Source: an uncultured Oscillospiraceae bacterium (GTDB lineage: Bacteria; Bacillota; Clostridia; Oscillospirales; Acutalibacteraceae). Taken from it: 14,978 nucleotides of DNA. The notes beneath the pieces are model-generated. The model did not search any database. It was not told the origin of the DNA and saw only the letters and a list, made by a program, of their open reading frames with translations. The stretch is taken from assembly GCA_900550095.1 (NCBI GenBank), contig URRG01000017.1:1-14978 (forward strand), given 5' to 3'. Numbering within the stretch: position 1 is the first letter of the stretch; each line of letters begins with the position of its first letter. A program made the translations under genes and the position numbers. Shown piece by piece: positions 1 through 7,490 of this stretch.

Positions 1-622
1 CTGGATGCAGATCGCGCATATCCGGCACGATGGCAGAAGCACTGCCGTCTTTCCAGAGAAAGGTGACGGGCTGTCGGTTTACGGCCGACGGCGCCAGCGC
101 GGCGCATTCCACACCCCGCAGGAACCAGTCCGGCGGCGTTTCATCCGCACGGTACAGACGCTCAGGGCCTTTTTTTCCCCGATGCACCATACGGTATACC
201 GCCTTTTCCTTCCAACCGCTCTGTTCCACACGACCGGCAGCGATCACGATATCCACAGGCTTCGGGGCGGAAGGCGGAAGCATGTCCTGCCGGTAGGTCC
301 CGCCCACCCAGCAGGTCCCCAGCCCCCGGGCGGCAGCCTCCAGCACTAATAATTCTCCGTAATATCCCAGTTTTTCCATATGATCCACCGTGCGGTGTTC
401 GCCCCCCAGCAGAAAGCCGTCTTCCACCCCGGAAAACATGCCATAGCTGGCGCGAAATCCCTTGAAGCAGGGGCCAAGCCCGTGAAAAAGCCGGATTTCC
501 GCCTCCGCGAGCTCACTGTATCGGGCTGCCAATTCCCGCAGATGCGAAAAATCCTCCTCCCCTATAGGACCTATGAACGATCTTCTCGAAACACGGACAG
601 CGGCTGCCTCCAACAGATTCAT
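1..622 (-). CDS. Nitroreductase-family protein (TM1586-like double half-domain), 3' end beyond window
   Basis: Reading the minus strand from ATG at 622 gives 207 codons with no stop before the window edge, so the C-terminus is missing. The N-terminus carries VSRRSFIG (residues 11-18), like the arginine/serine FMN-phosphate contact of nitroreductases. Residues 89-109 contain GELLVLEAAARGLGTCW, the usual helix and glycine-rich segment of the fold. A second module begins near residue 170 with ALAPSAVNRQP, the motif that opens the other half of the putative TM nitroreductase family. Such proteins bind FMN and reduce nitro or quinone compounds with NAD(P)H in the cytoplasm; the substrate cannot be told. 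The start is chosen because AAAGGATT lies about 8 nt upstream; an in-frame ATG 18 nt further up has no ribosome binding site. It is monocistronic on its 5' side. Confidence 0.85.
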   Translation of the reverse strand, partial: MNLLEAAAVRVSRRSFIGPIGEEDFSHLRELAARYSELAEAEIRLFHGLGPCFKGFRASYGMFSGVEDGFLLGGEHRTVDHMEKLGYYGELLVLEAAARGLGTCWVGGTYRQDMLPPSAPKPVDIVIAAGRVEQSGWKEKAVYRMVHRGKKGPERLYRADETPPDWFLRGVECAALAPSAVNRQPVTFLWKDGSASAIVPDMRDLHP

Positions 623-650
623 TTCAAACAATCCTTTCATTTCAACTGAG

Positions 651-680
651 AAAATGCGTATGCCGCAGCTATCGCATTTT
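651..680. repeat. Inverted repeat in nitroreductase leader (possible operator)
   Basis: AAAATGCG at 651-658 and CGCATTTT at 673-680 are perfect 8-nt inverted arms separated by 14 nt. They lie between the predicted transcription start (near 699) and the start codon at 622. They could be a repressor site or a hairpin in the mRNA leader. No regulator is encoded next to it within the window. Confidence 0.45.
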
Positions 681-705
681 GGATATAGCAGAATTTTTCA
701 TTTCC

Positions 706-734
706 AGTATACCCCCTGCTCCTCTTTTGCGCAA
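706..734 (-). promoter_or_regulatory. Sigma-A-type promoter for the nitroreductase gene
   Basis: On the minus strand TTGCGC (729-734) and TATACT (706-711) are separated by exactly 17 nt. Transcription would begin near 699, giving a leader of about 77 nt. The -10 box is a 5/6 match to TATAAT, and the -35 box matches only its first positions. Confidence 0.55.
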
Positions 735-756
735 TATCTCTGCCGCAAACGTGTGC

Positions 757-797
757 AAAAAAGGAAAGCGTCCGAATCCCAGACGCTTTCCTTTTTA
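757..797. terminator. Bidirectional intrinsic terminator
   Basis: AGGAAAGCGTC (762-772) pairs perfectly with GACGCTTTCCT (782-792) around a 9-nt loop. It is flanked by A5 on the left and T4 on the right, so it has a U-tract in both directions. On the minus strand it follows the gene ending at 884 by about 90 nt and separates it from the nitroreductase promoter. Confidence 0.9.
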
Positions 798-883
798 TCT
801 CTACCGTATTTCTACATCACGTATGCCGGTCCGCTGCTCCGCTGGCCTTTCTGCCAAAAACACAGAAAACCGGCGGATCACTA

Positions 884-1351
884 CTACTCTTCGCCTTTCC
901 AATCCACGGTTTCCTGCTCAGGCTGGGCCTCGCTCATCAGGCGCAGCATTTCCAAAACGCTGCGGAACCGCCGGGTCTCTCCCTTTTCCGCCCATGTGAT
1001 CGTTCCCTGCCAGCTGGCATGCTGCCTGTATTGCACATCGATTACGAAGGTCGCTTTTGTTTCAGCCTGCATAGGTATAATGTTGGTATCCGCCGCCATT
1101 TCTTCCTCCGCCTTCCTGTTCTTCATATTTTTGCGGGAAGCTTTCAGAAAATTTCTGGGAGTAAAGGCCTCCTGAGGCCCTCCGACCTGATTCAGCATGG
1201 AATCAATGCTCTCAATCAGTTCCCATTCGCCGCTAAAGCCGATGGATTTATGAAAGTACCGGCTCGTCATGACGCCGGCGCACTCTGCAGGCCGCAGTAT
1301 ACTGACCGTGCAGGATCCGCTGGCATAAGGCCTGTATGACATCGCCTGCAT
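884..1351 (-). CDS. Hypothetical protein, 155 aa, conserved clostridial C-terminal segment
   Basis: I do not recognise a named domain. The protein has no signal peptide or membrane span. Residues 1-60 form a mixed region with two cysteines, residues 70-88 are lysine/glutamate-rich and probably a linker, and the C-terminal third (about 100-145) contains VQYRQHASWQGTITW followed by RFRSVLEMLRLM. That last pattern, a beta strand pair with a WQG turn then an amphipathic helix, resembles a small family of uncharacterised proteins I recall from Lachnospiraceae; this is from memory, not a search. The ATG at 1351 is preceded by GGGGGAAG at good spacing. Its promoter carries a tandem repeat suggesting activation, and the hairpin at 757-797 ends it. 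It is a single-gene unit. Confidence 0.7.
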   Translation of the reverse strand: MQAMSYRPYASGSCTVSILRPAECAGVMTSRYFHKSIGFSGEWELIESIDSMLNQVGGPQEAFTPRNFLKASRKNMKNRKAEEEMAADTNIIPMQAETKATFVIDVQYRQHASWQGTITWAEKGETRRFRSVLEMLRLMSEAQPEQETVDWKGEE

Positions 1352-1812
1352 AATTGCTTCCCCCGTTTCTAAACCTTGCTTGTAGTATCAGTATACCGTA
1401 AGCTGGTCACAAATCGGTCACAAAAACTATATCATTCATTTTCACAGGTTAATTTTTATCGCCGCATCCACATGATGCTGTGTATTCTTGCCGAAAATAC
1501 CCTTTATATCCAACTATTCGGCGTTCGTCTCAGCCGTTATCCCCTGCAGAACAGAAAAACGCTTATAAAATATGACCAATAGCAGCAGACAGAAAAGCTT
1601 CTTTCAAAAATCTATAATACCGCCGGTATACGCTATTTCGCTCTTCCGTGGTTTCCGCCTCACCCGCTCTCAAAATGCCGCTGCATTTCGGCTCTTGCAC
1701 TGCTGCTCCTTGCTTGCATCCATGCTCCCCTCTGATGAAAGGACCATATCCTCCTGGAGAACAGCCAGATTCCGGAAACCGCCCGCGCCGGCATCAAAGC
1801 CTGCGGAAAATG
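1352..1812. other. Gap of about 460 bases between MATE stop and the 155-aa gene
   Basis: The first part (1390-1424) holds the promoter and repeats of the 155-aa gene. The remainder (1425-1812) lies downstream of the MATE stop and shows no convincing gene on either strand and no clear intrinsic terminator. A short palindrome ATACCGCCGGTAT sits at 1617-1629. On the minus strand 1670-1812 stays open in a frame different from the MATE gene with coding-like composition, but it has no start with a ribosome binding site and no recognisable motif, so it may be decayed coding DNA. Confidence 0.5.
1390..1424 (-). promoter_or_regulatory. Promoter with 11-bp-periodic direct repeats upstream of the 155-aa gene
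   Basis: The minus strand has TATACT at 1390-1395. Nine bases upstream lie two copies of TTTGTGACC (1405-1413 and 1416-1424), that is TTGTGAC repeated with 4-bp spacing and an 11-bp period. There is no good -35 hexamer at 17 nt. The layout (7-mer, 4-bp gap, 7-mer, about 10 bp from the -10 box) is the geometry known for OmpR/PhoB-family response regulators. The binding protein is not known from this window. Confidence 0.45.
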
Positions 1813-3201
1813 TTATTCTGCGGCACAGCCTGCAGCTTCCATGGGGCGGATCCGCTTCCTGTAAATATGCCACAAAATGAAAAGGCTGGCAATAAGGGAG
1901 ACCACCTCGGCAACAGGGAAAGCGTACCACACAGCTTCCAGGCTGACCATGGAAAGCAGATAGGCGCAGGGCAGAAGAATAATCAGCTGCCGCAGAAGAG
2001 AAATGATCAGACTGGAAACGCCGCTTCCCACGGCCTGGAAAAGCGTAGAGGCGATAATCCCAAGAGCCGCCGCCGGGAAGCAGAGGCTGATGATCCGAAG
2101 GGCGGGCTCGCCGATCTGCAGCATCGTATCCGATGCCTGGAAGATACCCAAAATCTGCCGGGGACAGATCCAGAACACAGCCATCCCCACGATCATGATG
2201 CAAAAAGCTATAACGCCTCCTATTTTTAAAGCAGAGGTCAGGCGTTTCTTGTTTCTGGCTCCAAAATTATATCCCATAATAGGCATGACGCCGTGGGTCA
2301 GGCCGAACACAGGCATAAACACAAAGGACTGCACCTTGAAATAAATGCCGAAAAAGGCTACCGCCGTCGTATTGAAGCTCAGAAGGATGGCGTTCATCCC
2401 CATCGTCATTACAGAGCCGATGGACTGCATGATGATAGAAGGGATCCCCACGGCGTAAATATCTCGGATCGTCCTCCAGCGGAGGCGAAACCCCCGCATA
2501 CGGATTTTTACCTCATGCTTGCGCAGGAAGAGCACGGCCAGCGCCACTATCATGGAGAGTATCTGCCCGATCACCGTAGCCACAGCCGCTCCTTTCACAC
2601 CCATAGCCGGAATAATCCAGAAACCGAAAATAAACGCCGGATCCAAAATGATATTGGTCAGCGCTCCGGTCAGCTGGAAAACCATAGGCATGATCATATT
2701 TCCCGTGGCCTGCAGAGTCTTCTCCACGTTGACCTCTAAAAAGACGCCGAAGGAAAATACGCACACAACGCTCATATACTCCGTCCCCATATCGACAATG
2801 GAAGCATCCGAGGTGAATGAGCTGAAAAACGTGCGGGAAAAAAAGGCGCCTATCACAAAGAAGATCAGCCAGTTTACCGCCCCCAGAATCAGCCCATGAG
2901 TAGCGGCGCTGTCCGCCTCCTTTCGGTTTCCCTCGCCCAGGCGGCGGGAAACAAGCGAATTCAGGCCGATAGACGTTCCCACACCCAGAGCGATCAGAAG
3001 CGTCTGAATGGGAAACGCCAGAGAGACCGCCGTAAGAGCGTCTTCGCTGACAAGCGAGACAAAGTAGCTATCCACAATATTATAAAGCGCCTGCACCAGC
3101 ATCGAAAACATCGCCGGCACCGACATGCTCACGATCAAAGGCAGCATAGGGGCGATCCCCATTTTATTCTGCCGCGGCTGTTCCGTATGTTCCACACACA
3201 T
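1813..3201 (-). CDS. MATE-family multidrug/cation efflux transporter
   Basis: This 462-residue polytopic membrane protein has the usual MATE length and about 12 predicted hydrophobic segments. Helix 1 contains LVQALYNIVDSYFVS (36-49) with an aspartate at 44, and the first loop has SRRLGEGNRKEAD (85-97), the typical MATE loop motif. A second set of helices begins near residue 240, matching the two-bundle fold. Family members exchange Na+ or H+ for cationic drugs and other organic compounds across the cytoplasmic membrane. The pattern is closest to the MepA/DinF-like clostridial branch, and the substrate is unknown. ATG at 3201 has a purine run (AAGGGAAGAGGGA) directly in front. It is divergent from the VTT gene, with no obvious co-transcribed partner and no clear terminator. 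Confidence 0.92.
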   Translation of the reverse strand: MCVEHTEQPRQNKMGIAPMLPLIVSMSVPAMFSMLVQALYNIVDSYFVSLVSEDALTAVSLAFPIQTLLIALGVGTSIGLNSLVSRRLGEGNRKEADSAATHGLILGAVNWLIFFVIGAFFSRTFFSSFTSDASIVDMGTEYMSVVCVFSFGVFLEVNVEKTLQATGNMIMPMVFQLTGALTNIILDPAFIFGFWIIPAMGVKGAAVATVIGQILSMIVALAVLFLRKHEVKIRMRGFRLRWRTIRDIYAVGIPSIIMQSIGSVMTMGMNAILLSFNTTAVAFFGIYFKVQSFVFMPVFGLTHGVMPIMGYNFGARNKKRLTSALKIGGVIAFCIMIVGMAVFWICPRQILGIFQASDTMLQIGEPALRIISLCFPAAALGIIASTLFQAVGSGVSSLIISLLRQLIILLPCAYLLSMVSLEAVWYAFPVAEVVSLIASLFILWHIYRKRIRPMEAAGCAAE

Positions 3202-3573
3202 TCCCTCTTCCCTTATAATGATATCTTCCGTCTATAGCCCGTAGAAAGCCGGAGCTGCGGGCATTTGCTCTCCCATTCTTCCCTCACAGCTGTATACCGG
3301 CGTTTCAAAAGGACAGACTACATACAGAATTGAGTATACTGGATTTTATATGATGTATTATTTTATGACAGAACTATACATTTTCCTATATCAAATCTGC
3401 AGACGTTTTTAGTCATATGGAAATATCTGTCCAGATTGCTTCTTTCCTCGGCTATGTATTTCCTATTTGCTACAGAATGCTTACGATACTCTTACATTTT
3501 GCCTTTCCCCCTTGCCAGTTCCGGCCTTCCTGTAGTAAGATGGTGATGTTCTACGTAGAAGGAGCTGATAAAT
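3202..3573. other. Divergent intergenic region, about 370 bases
   Basis: This AT-rich stretch separates the divergent MATE and VTT genes. It holds the VTT promoter at 3512-3541. On the MATE side I see no promoter I can defend: several TATA-like boxes occur, but none has a matching -35 at 16-18 nt. In the MATE leader GCCCG/CGGGC arms at about 3237-3262 could fold, but the stem is short. Reading frames here lack ribosome binding sites. Confidence 0.5.
3512..3541 (+). promoter_or_regulatory. Probable sigma-A promoter for the VTT gene
   Basis: TTGCCA (3512-3517) and TAAGAT (3536-3541) are 18 nt apart. They lie 32 nt ahead of the start codon, leaving room for the ribosome binding site AGAAGGAG before ATG at 3574. 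The -10 box is a 4/6 match. Confidence 0.4.
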
Positions 3574-4488
3574 ATGACGGAACAAAAGAAGGAACAGGAT
3601 ATTTCGGGCGCCGCCAGCCCCGAATTTGATACAGAAGGTAATATTTCAGAAAATCATACTGAATGTTTACAAAAAATCCCCCAACACGATCAGAAAGAGG
3701 GCGCTGTCCCCATTTCAGCGCCTGCAGCTGAGAAAGCCGAAAAGGACTCGGAGGAAGAAAGGCGTTACCGCCTCCGGCGAAAAATCGTCAGTGCCGTTTC
3801 TTTTGTAGTTCTGATCCTCTTTTTTGCGGTGGTCACCATTACCGTGGGAGGGCCTCTGATCGAAAAACTGGAGGATCCTGAGGGATTCCGTCAATGGGTG
3901 GACAGCCACCATCTTTGGGGGCGTCTGGCCTTTATCGGGATGACCGTCTTGCAGGTGGTCGTTGCCGTCATTCCGGGCGAACCAATGGAAATAGGCGCGG
4001 GCTATGCTTTCGGCGCCTGGGAGGGCATGCTTCTTTGTCTGGCGGGCGTGGCTCTCGGTTCCGCCATTATCTATGCTTTTACCAGACTTTTGGGCGTCCG
4101 GATGGTGGAGGCCTTTATTTCGAGAGAAAAGCTGAATTCTCTGAGCTTTATCCAAAATCATCGGAAGCTGAACCTTATAATCTTTATCGCTTTTCTGATT
4201 CCCGGAACGCCAAAAGATGTGCTCACCTATTTTATCGGGCTTACCCCTATGAAACTTCGTGTGTTTCTCGGGCTTTCCCTTATAGCCCGGATCCCTTCCG
4301 TTATCAGTTCCACATTAGGAGGCGACGCCCTGGGCTCTCAGAATTATACGATGGCAATCGTCGTTTTTGCTGTCACAGCCGTTCTCAGCCTGATCGCCAT
4401 CCTGATCTACAGGCGGCATCCCGGCGTGAAGGCTGAAGAACCTGCGCCGGTTCCGGAAAGGGCCGCTGAAAACAGAGTTAATCGTTGA
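3574..4488 (+). CDS. TVP38/TMEM64 (VTT-domain) membrane protein
   Basis: The 304-residue protein begins with about 65 polar, charged residues that look cytoplasmic and disordered. After the basic stretch RRYRLRRK (63-70) comes a membrane span at 71-93 and then the VTT core. Core features are VIPGEPMEIGAGYAFGAWEG (132-151), a re-entrant-loop-like segment, LIPGTPKDVLTYFIGLTP (208-225), and a final conserved ARIPSVISSTLGGDALG (238-254). A last span at about 261-279 precedes a short proline-rich tail. Family members sit in the cytoplasmic membrane; eukaryotic relatives are lipid scramblases and bacterial ones (DedA/YdjX-like) are tied to membrane lipid and envelope homeostasis. The role here is inferred only from family. 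AAGGAG lies 9 nt before ATG. The gene is monocistronic, ended by the hairpin at 4649-4687. The N-terminal extension is longer than usual. Confidence 0.9.
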   Translation: MTEQKKEQDISGAASPEFDTEGNISENHTECLQKIPQHDQKEGAVPISAPAAEKAEKDSEEERRYRLRRKIVSAVSFVVLILFFAVVTITVGGPLIEKLEDPEGFRQWVDSHHLWGRLAFIGMTVLQVVVAVIPGEPMEIGAGYAFGAWEGMLLCLAGVALGSAIIYAFTRLLGVRMVEAFISREKLNSLSFIQNHRKLNLIIFIAFLIPGTPKDVLTYFIGLTPMKLRVFLGLSLIARIPSVISSTLGGDALGSQNYTMAIVVFAVTAVLSLIAILIYRRHPGVKAEEPAPVPERAAENRVNR

Positions 4489-4648
4489 GTACAGCGCCTT
4501 CTGTGCCTTCCGTGCGAAGTTCAGAACGGGAAAACGTCCTTGCAGGTCGGCATTTACTGGATAGAATACAGACCATTTTTACTTCTAAATCTGCACAAAT
4601 ATGATCGTTTTGCTTTTCTTCTGAATAAAGCAGACAATCACTAAAACG

Positions 4649-4693
4649 CCCCCAGCTGCAGGAAAACAGCATTACTGCAGCTGGGGGTATTGT
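4649..4693 (+). terminator. Strong intrinsic terminator after the VTT gene
   Basis: CCCCCAGCTGCAG (4649-4661) pairs perfectly over 13 bp with CTGCAGCTGGGGG (4675-4687), with a 13-nt loop. A modest T-rich tail (TATTGTT) follows on the plus strand and CGTTTT follows on the minus strand, so it may also stop transcription from the right. Confidence 0.8.
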
Positions 4694-4827
4694 TATGGCC
4701 GGAAAAGTTTGCAGTATCGCATCCATCCTCAGATGCCCAATCAAACCCGATTAAATAAAACAGATATGCAGAGAAAAGAAGAGCTGTATAAAGCAAGCCG
4801 GCTGATCGATACATATTTCATGCACTG

Positions 4828-4871
4828 GAAAAAACAAGCCTTACAGACGGTTTTCCCGCATGTAAGGCTTT
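4828..4871 (-). terminator. Intrinsic terminator after the YitT gene
   Basis: AAGCCTTACA (4836-4845) and TGTAAGGCTT (4861-4870) form a perfect 10-bp stem with a 15-nt loop. On the minus strand it is followed by GTTTTTT, a good U-tract, about 140 nt past the stop at 5013. The plus-strand tail TTCT is weaker. Confidence 0.8.
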
Positions 4872-5012
4872 TCTAAATAGCCAAATTATGTAGTGAACGG
4901 GAGCAAAACCGAAAAATTCTGCGCACATAAATACGCTTTCTGGAGACTGCAGACTGATTTTTCAGCCTTCGTAAGATTCACGTTTCCTGCATCCCGAAAA
5001 TTTCTGTCCCTT

Positions 5013-5897
5013 TTATTTCTGCACATGCTCAGAGGCTTTAAAGCCGTCTCCCAACACCTCGGTAGCTGTACTTACGATCATAAAAGCGTTTGAATCGCTT
5101 TCGTATACAATCCTCTGGAGCTTATGATACTCATTCTGCCTCACCGCACAGAGAAGAGTCTGGTTGCTGTCCCCGGAATAAGCTCCTACGCTATCTATTT
5201 TTGTCACGCCGCGATCCAGCTCGACCAATATCCGTTCCGACACCTTATCCCCCTTTACTGTGACAATAGTGACCAATTTTCCTACATCCGCTCCATACAG
5301 CACCACATCGATGAATTTTGTCTGCACAAACATAGCTACCAGAGCATACAGGGCGGATTCGATTGTCTGATACGCCACGGCGCCGAAAGCTATAATGACC
5401 ATATCGGTAAGGAAGACCAGACTGCTGATCTTCATATGAGGAAATTTCTTCTGAAGCACCAGGCAGCTGATATCTACTCCGCCGGTAGAGCTTTCCCCTA
5501 AAAATGTCACGCCGAGCCCTATGCCGATCAGAGCCCCTCCGAACAGAGATGCCAGAAGGTGATCCCCCTGGTACTGCGGCATCTGCAGCGGCACCAGGGT
5601 ATAATCATAAAACACCGCAAAGCCGGCCACGGACACAAGCGTCTTCAAAATAAAGGGATGTCCCAGATAAAACCATCCTAGAATAAGGAGAGGAAGATTC
5701 ACGAGCGCCGTCACCGTACCGATAGGAGCCTGTGTAAGATGGTTGAGAATCGTCGCAAAGCCCGAAACGCCTCCGGGAGCGATCTGGTTGGGAGCCGTAA
5801 AAATGTATACTCCCAAAGCGTAAAGCAATGTGCCCACAAGCGTCAAAAAGATATCCCGAACCGTTATTTTGTCCCTGCGTCCCTTTTGCAGTCTCAT
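5013..5897 (-). CDS. YitT/DUF2179-family integral membrane protein
   Basis: The 294-residue protein has the two-part build of the YitT family. Residues 14-200 carry five or so hydrophobic spans with the conserved glycine motifs APGGVSG (40-46) and STGGVDI (137-143). Residues 207-285 form a soluble C-terminal DUF2179 domain, including DRGVTKIDSVGAYSG (228-242) and a final MIVSTATEVLGDGF. The family is widespread in Firmicutes, often in several copies per genome. It is probably a transporter or channel with a cytoplasmic ligand-binding domain, but its substrate is not established to my knowledge. AGAGGAGG lies 7 nt upstream of ATG at 5897, which settles the start. It is transcribed alone from the promoter at 5955-5983 and ended by the hairpin at 4828-4871. 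Confidence 0.92.
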   Translation of the reverse strand: MRLQKGRRDKITVRDIFLTLVGTLLYALGVYIFTAPNQIAPGGVSGFATILNHLTQAPIGTVTALVNLPLLILGWFYLGHPFILKTLVSVAGFAVFYDYTLVPLQMPQYQGDHLLASLFGGALIGIGLGVTFLGESSTGGVDISCLVLQKKFPHMKISSLVFLTDMVIIAFGAVAYQTIESALYALVAMFVQTKFIDVVLYGADVGKLVTIVTVKGDKVSERILVELDRGVTKIDSVGAYSGDSNQTLLCAVRQNEYHKLQRIVYESDSNAFMIVSTATEVLGDGFKASEHVQK

Positions 5898-5912
5898 AAG
5901 GAAGCCTCCTCT

Positions 5913-5928
5913 TTCACAATTTCACAAT
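5913..5928. repeat. Perfect tandem 8-bp repeat in the YitT leader
   Basis: TTCACAAT occurs twice with no gap (5913-5920, 5921-5928), between the predicted transcription start near 5948 and the ribosome binding site. It may be a replication-slippage product or a protein site; nothing else supports a function. Confidence 0.35.
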
Positions 5929-5954
5929 CTCTATTTACTGCATTCTCTATATCT

Positions 5955-5983
5955 ATCATATACTGAAATCGGGAAAATAACAA
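5955..5983 (-). promoter_or_regulatory. Sigma-A promoter for the YitT gene
   Basis: On the minus strand TTGTTA (5978-5983) and TATGAT (5955-5960) are separated by 17 nt. Both boxes match the consensus well (4/6 and 5/6). Transcription would begin near 5948, about 50 nt before the start codon. Confidence 0.6.
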
Positions 5984-6034
5984 TTCCCTCATTGCCGGTT
6001 GAAGTATCTTTTCTGTTCCGCCGCCGCAATGGAT

Positions 6035-6084
6035 AAAAACAGGCCCGGAGCCTCCTTTATCCTGCAGATAAGAAAGTCCGGACC
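6035..6084 (-). terminator. Intrinsic terminator of the SGNH-sigV-rsiV operon
   Basis: On the minus strand GGTCCGGA (6077-6084) pairs with TCCGGGCC (6042-6049) through 8 bp including one G-U. An inner stem TTATC/GATAA (6057-6061 with 6067-6071) closes a 5-nt loop. TGTTTTT follows. The structure starts 16 nt after the rsiV stop. Confidence 0.65.
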
Positions 6085-6099
6085 ATACGCCTTGAAAAC

Positions 6100-6975
6100 C
6101 TATTTTCCAGAGACGGGGATCTCAAATTCCTGTTCCCCTATATAGCCATAGCCTATTTCATATTTGCCGAACACAATAACCGGGTTCCCGGCCTTATTGA
6201 TATAAAAGTCCGGCGATTCCGGTAGTTCTGAAAACGCATACTCTCCCGTATCCAAGCGAAAATACAGTTCCTCTCCTGCTTTTTCTTCACGCTTTTTCAT
6301 TTCGGAAAGAATCAATGAGTAGGCCTTTTCTCTCCAGTCCCTTCCCAGAAGATCCTGCAGGGTAATCTCGTTGCCAGTAGCCAAATCATAGTTATAATAT
6401 ACGCATTCCCTGTAGTAGTTCGCACGGATCCGGCTGAGCCAGACAACGAAGCTTATCTCATTGCCCTCACTGGATTTCACCTCATAGTCCACGCATACCT
6501 CCGCGGGGATGTATTCGGCAGGATCTCCTCCCGTGTCCAAATATGCGTTCCACTCCGCCCGCGCCTCCTCGCGGGCCTGCGCAAGCTGCTCTTCCATACT
6601 GGTCTTGATCTGCCGGTTGATCTTGGTTTCCAGTTCCGTATTCCCTGTATTCTTCAGCTCCGGGAGACGGACCTGTATATACGCCGACTCATCTTCTTCC
6701 CTGAACTCCACAAACGTACACACCCTGGCCAGAGAACCTAAAACAGGAATAGAGGAAACGCCTTCCGCAAATACCGCGTTTGTATTCACCAGAGTTATGA
6801 AAGCGGCGCATACCAGAATACAGAAGCATGTGCAGCTCTGCGCAATTTTTGTATGAATACGCCGTTTTTTCCATCTAGCTCTGCCTGTATGAAAAGCTCT
6901 CTCCAATTTTTCTTCCAATTCTTCCGGAACGCGGATCGAATCATACGCCTCTTTGGCTTTATGTAAATCCTTCAA
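6100..6975 (-). CDS. rsiV: RsiV-like membrane anti-sigma factor (DUF3298 type)
   Basis: The 291-residue protein has a cytoplasmic N-terminus (1-42) with VPEELEEKL, a single span at about 44-63, then an extracytoplasmic domain. VNTNAVFAEGVSSIPVLGSL (63-82) is the juxtamembrane motif of clostridial RsiV-like anti-sigma factors. The rest (about 110-290) fits the DUF3298 layout, with NYDLATGNEITLQDLLG and a final FEIPV. B. subtilis RsiV holds SigV at the membrane, binds lysozyme outside, and is then cut by signal peptidase and the site-2 protease RasP. Here AVFA|EG (67-72) is a plausible signal peptidase site; lysozyme sensing is inference. The start is TTG at 6975, overlapping the sigV stop as TTGA, with GGAGGAG 8 nt upstream. 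It is the last gene of the operon. Domain confidence is high; the exact ortholog is less certain. Confidence 0.85.
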   Translation of the reverse strand: MKDLHKAKEAYDSIRVPEELEEKLERAFHTGRARWKKRRIHTKIAQSCTCFCILVCAAFITLVNTNAVFAEGVSSIPVLGSLARVCTFVEFREEDESAYIQVRLPELKNTGNTELETKINRQIKTSMEEQLAQAREEARAEWNAYLDTGGDPAEYIPAEVCVDYEVKSSEGNEISFVVWLSRIRANYYRECVYYNYDLATGNEITLQDLLGRDWREKAYSLILSEMKKREEKAGEELYFRLDTGEYAFSELPESPDFYINKAGNPVIVFGKYEIGYGYIGEQEFEIPVSGK

Positions 6976-7490
6976 GCTGTAATCTCCTCCCCCAGCATCT
7001 CTTTGAGTTTCCGAAGAGCCCTGTAAAGCCTGGTTTTTACCGTGCTCAGCCGTGCATCCGTCACTGCGGCGATATCTTCGAGCTTCATCCCCTCAAAAAA
7101 ACGAAGAAAAATCACGGTCCGCAATTTAGGTTCCAGCTGGAGCACTGCTTTATACAAATCCAGATTTTCATCGAAGCGCTCTGCATGCTCATCGCTCTGG
7201 GTTTTATCGAGAAATTCAGAGGAAACAGTGCAGACCCTTCTTTTTCTCCGCAGCCAGGTGAGGCTTTCATTGACCAGTATCCGATAAAACCACGCCTTCA
7301 TATTCTGCGGTTTACGAAGAGAAGACAGATGCACAAAGGCTTTTATAGCCGCTTCCTGCACCACATCCATAGCTTCGTCGGGATTTTTTACATAGCTGCA
7401 GGCAAGGCGGTAAAAATCGCCTTGATTCTCCCGGATAAAGATTTCCAGCTCCTCCTCGGCCCGGGAGGAGGAAACAACATCAGTCCCCAT
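6972..7490 (-). CDS. sigV: ECF-type RNA polymerase sigma factor (SigV-like)
   Basis: The 172-residue protein has the two-domain ECF structure. Region 2 (about 17-85) includes DEAMDVVQEAAIKAFVHL and KAWFYRILVNESLTWLRRKRR. Region 4 (about 117-167) has LRTVIFLRFFEGMKLEDIA followed by the recognition helix STVKTRLYRALRKLKEML. It would direct RNA polymerase to envelope-stress promoters once freed from the downstream anti-sigma factor. ATG at 7490 overlaps the SGNH gene by 11 nt and has only a weak GGAG close in front, so expression is probably coupled to translation of the upstream gene. The name follows the linked RsiV-like gene and the region 2 and 4 patterns; another ECF of the same group is possible. 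Confidence 0.88.
   Translation of the reverse strand: MGTDVVSSSRAEEELEIFIRENQGDFYRLACSYVKNPDEAMDVVQEAAIKAFVHLSSLRKPQNMKAWFYRILVNESLTWLRRKRRVCTVSSEFLDKTQSDEHAERFDENLDLYKAVLQLEPKLRTVIFLRFFEGMKLEDIAAVTDARLSTVKTRLYRALRKLKEMLGEEITA

Larger units (their letters stand above)
4489..5012. other. Convergent intergenic region of about 520 bases with two terminators
   Basis: This region lies between the 3' ends of the VTT gene (+) and the YitT gene (-). It contains one terminator for each direction (4649-4687 and 4828-4871) and otherwise AT-rich DNA. I see no supported gene; open frames here have no ribosome binding site, and one crosses the first hairpin. The 148 bases between the hairpins show no structure or promoter I can defend. 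Confidence 0.5.

Noticed and set aside
1670..1812. Possible gene remnant downstream of the MATE stop
   Set aside because: The frame is open and somewhat coding-like, but it has no start, ribosome site or recognisable domain; kept only as a note in the gap entry.
4478..4744. 88-codon minus-strand open frame after the VTT gene
   Set aside because: It crosses the strong hairpin at 4649-4687 and overlaps the VTT 3' end; no ribosome site.
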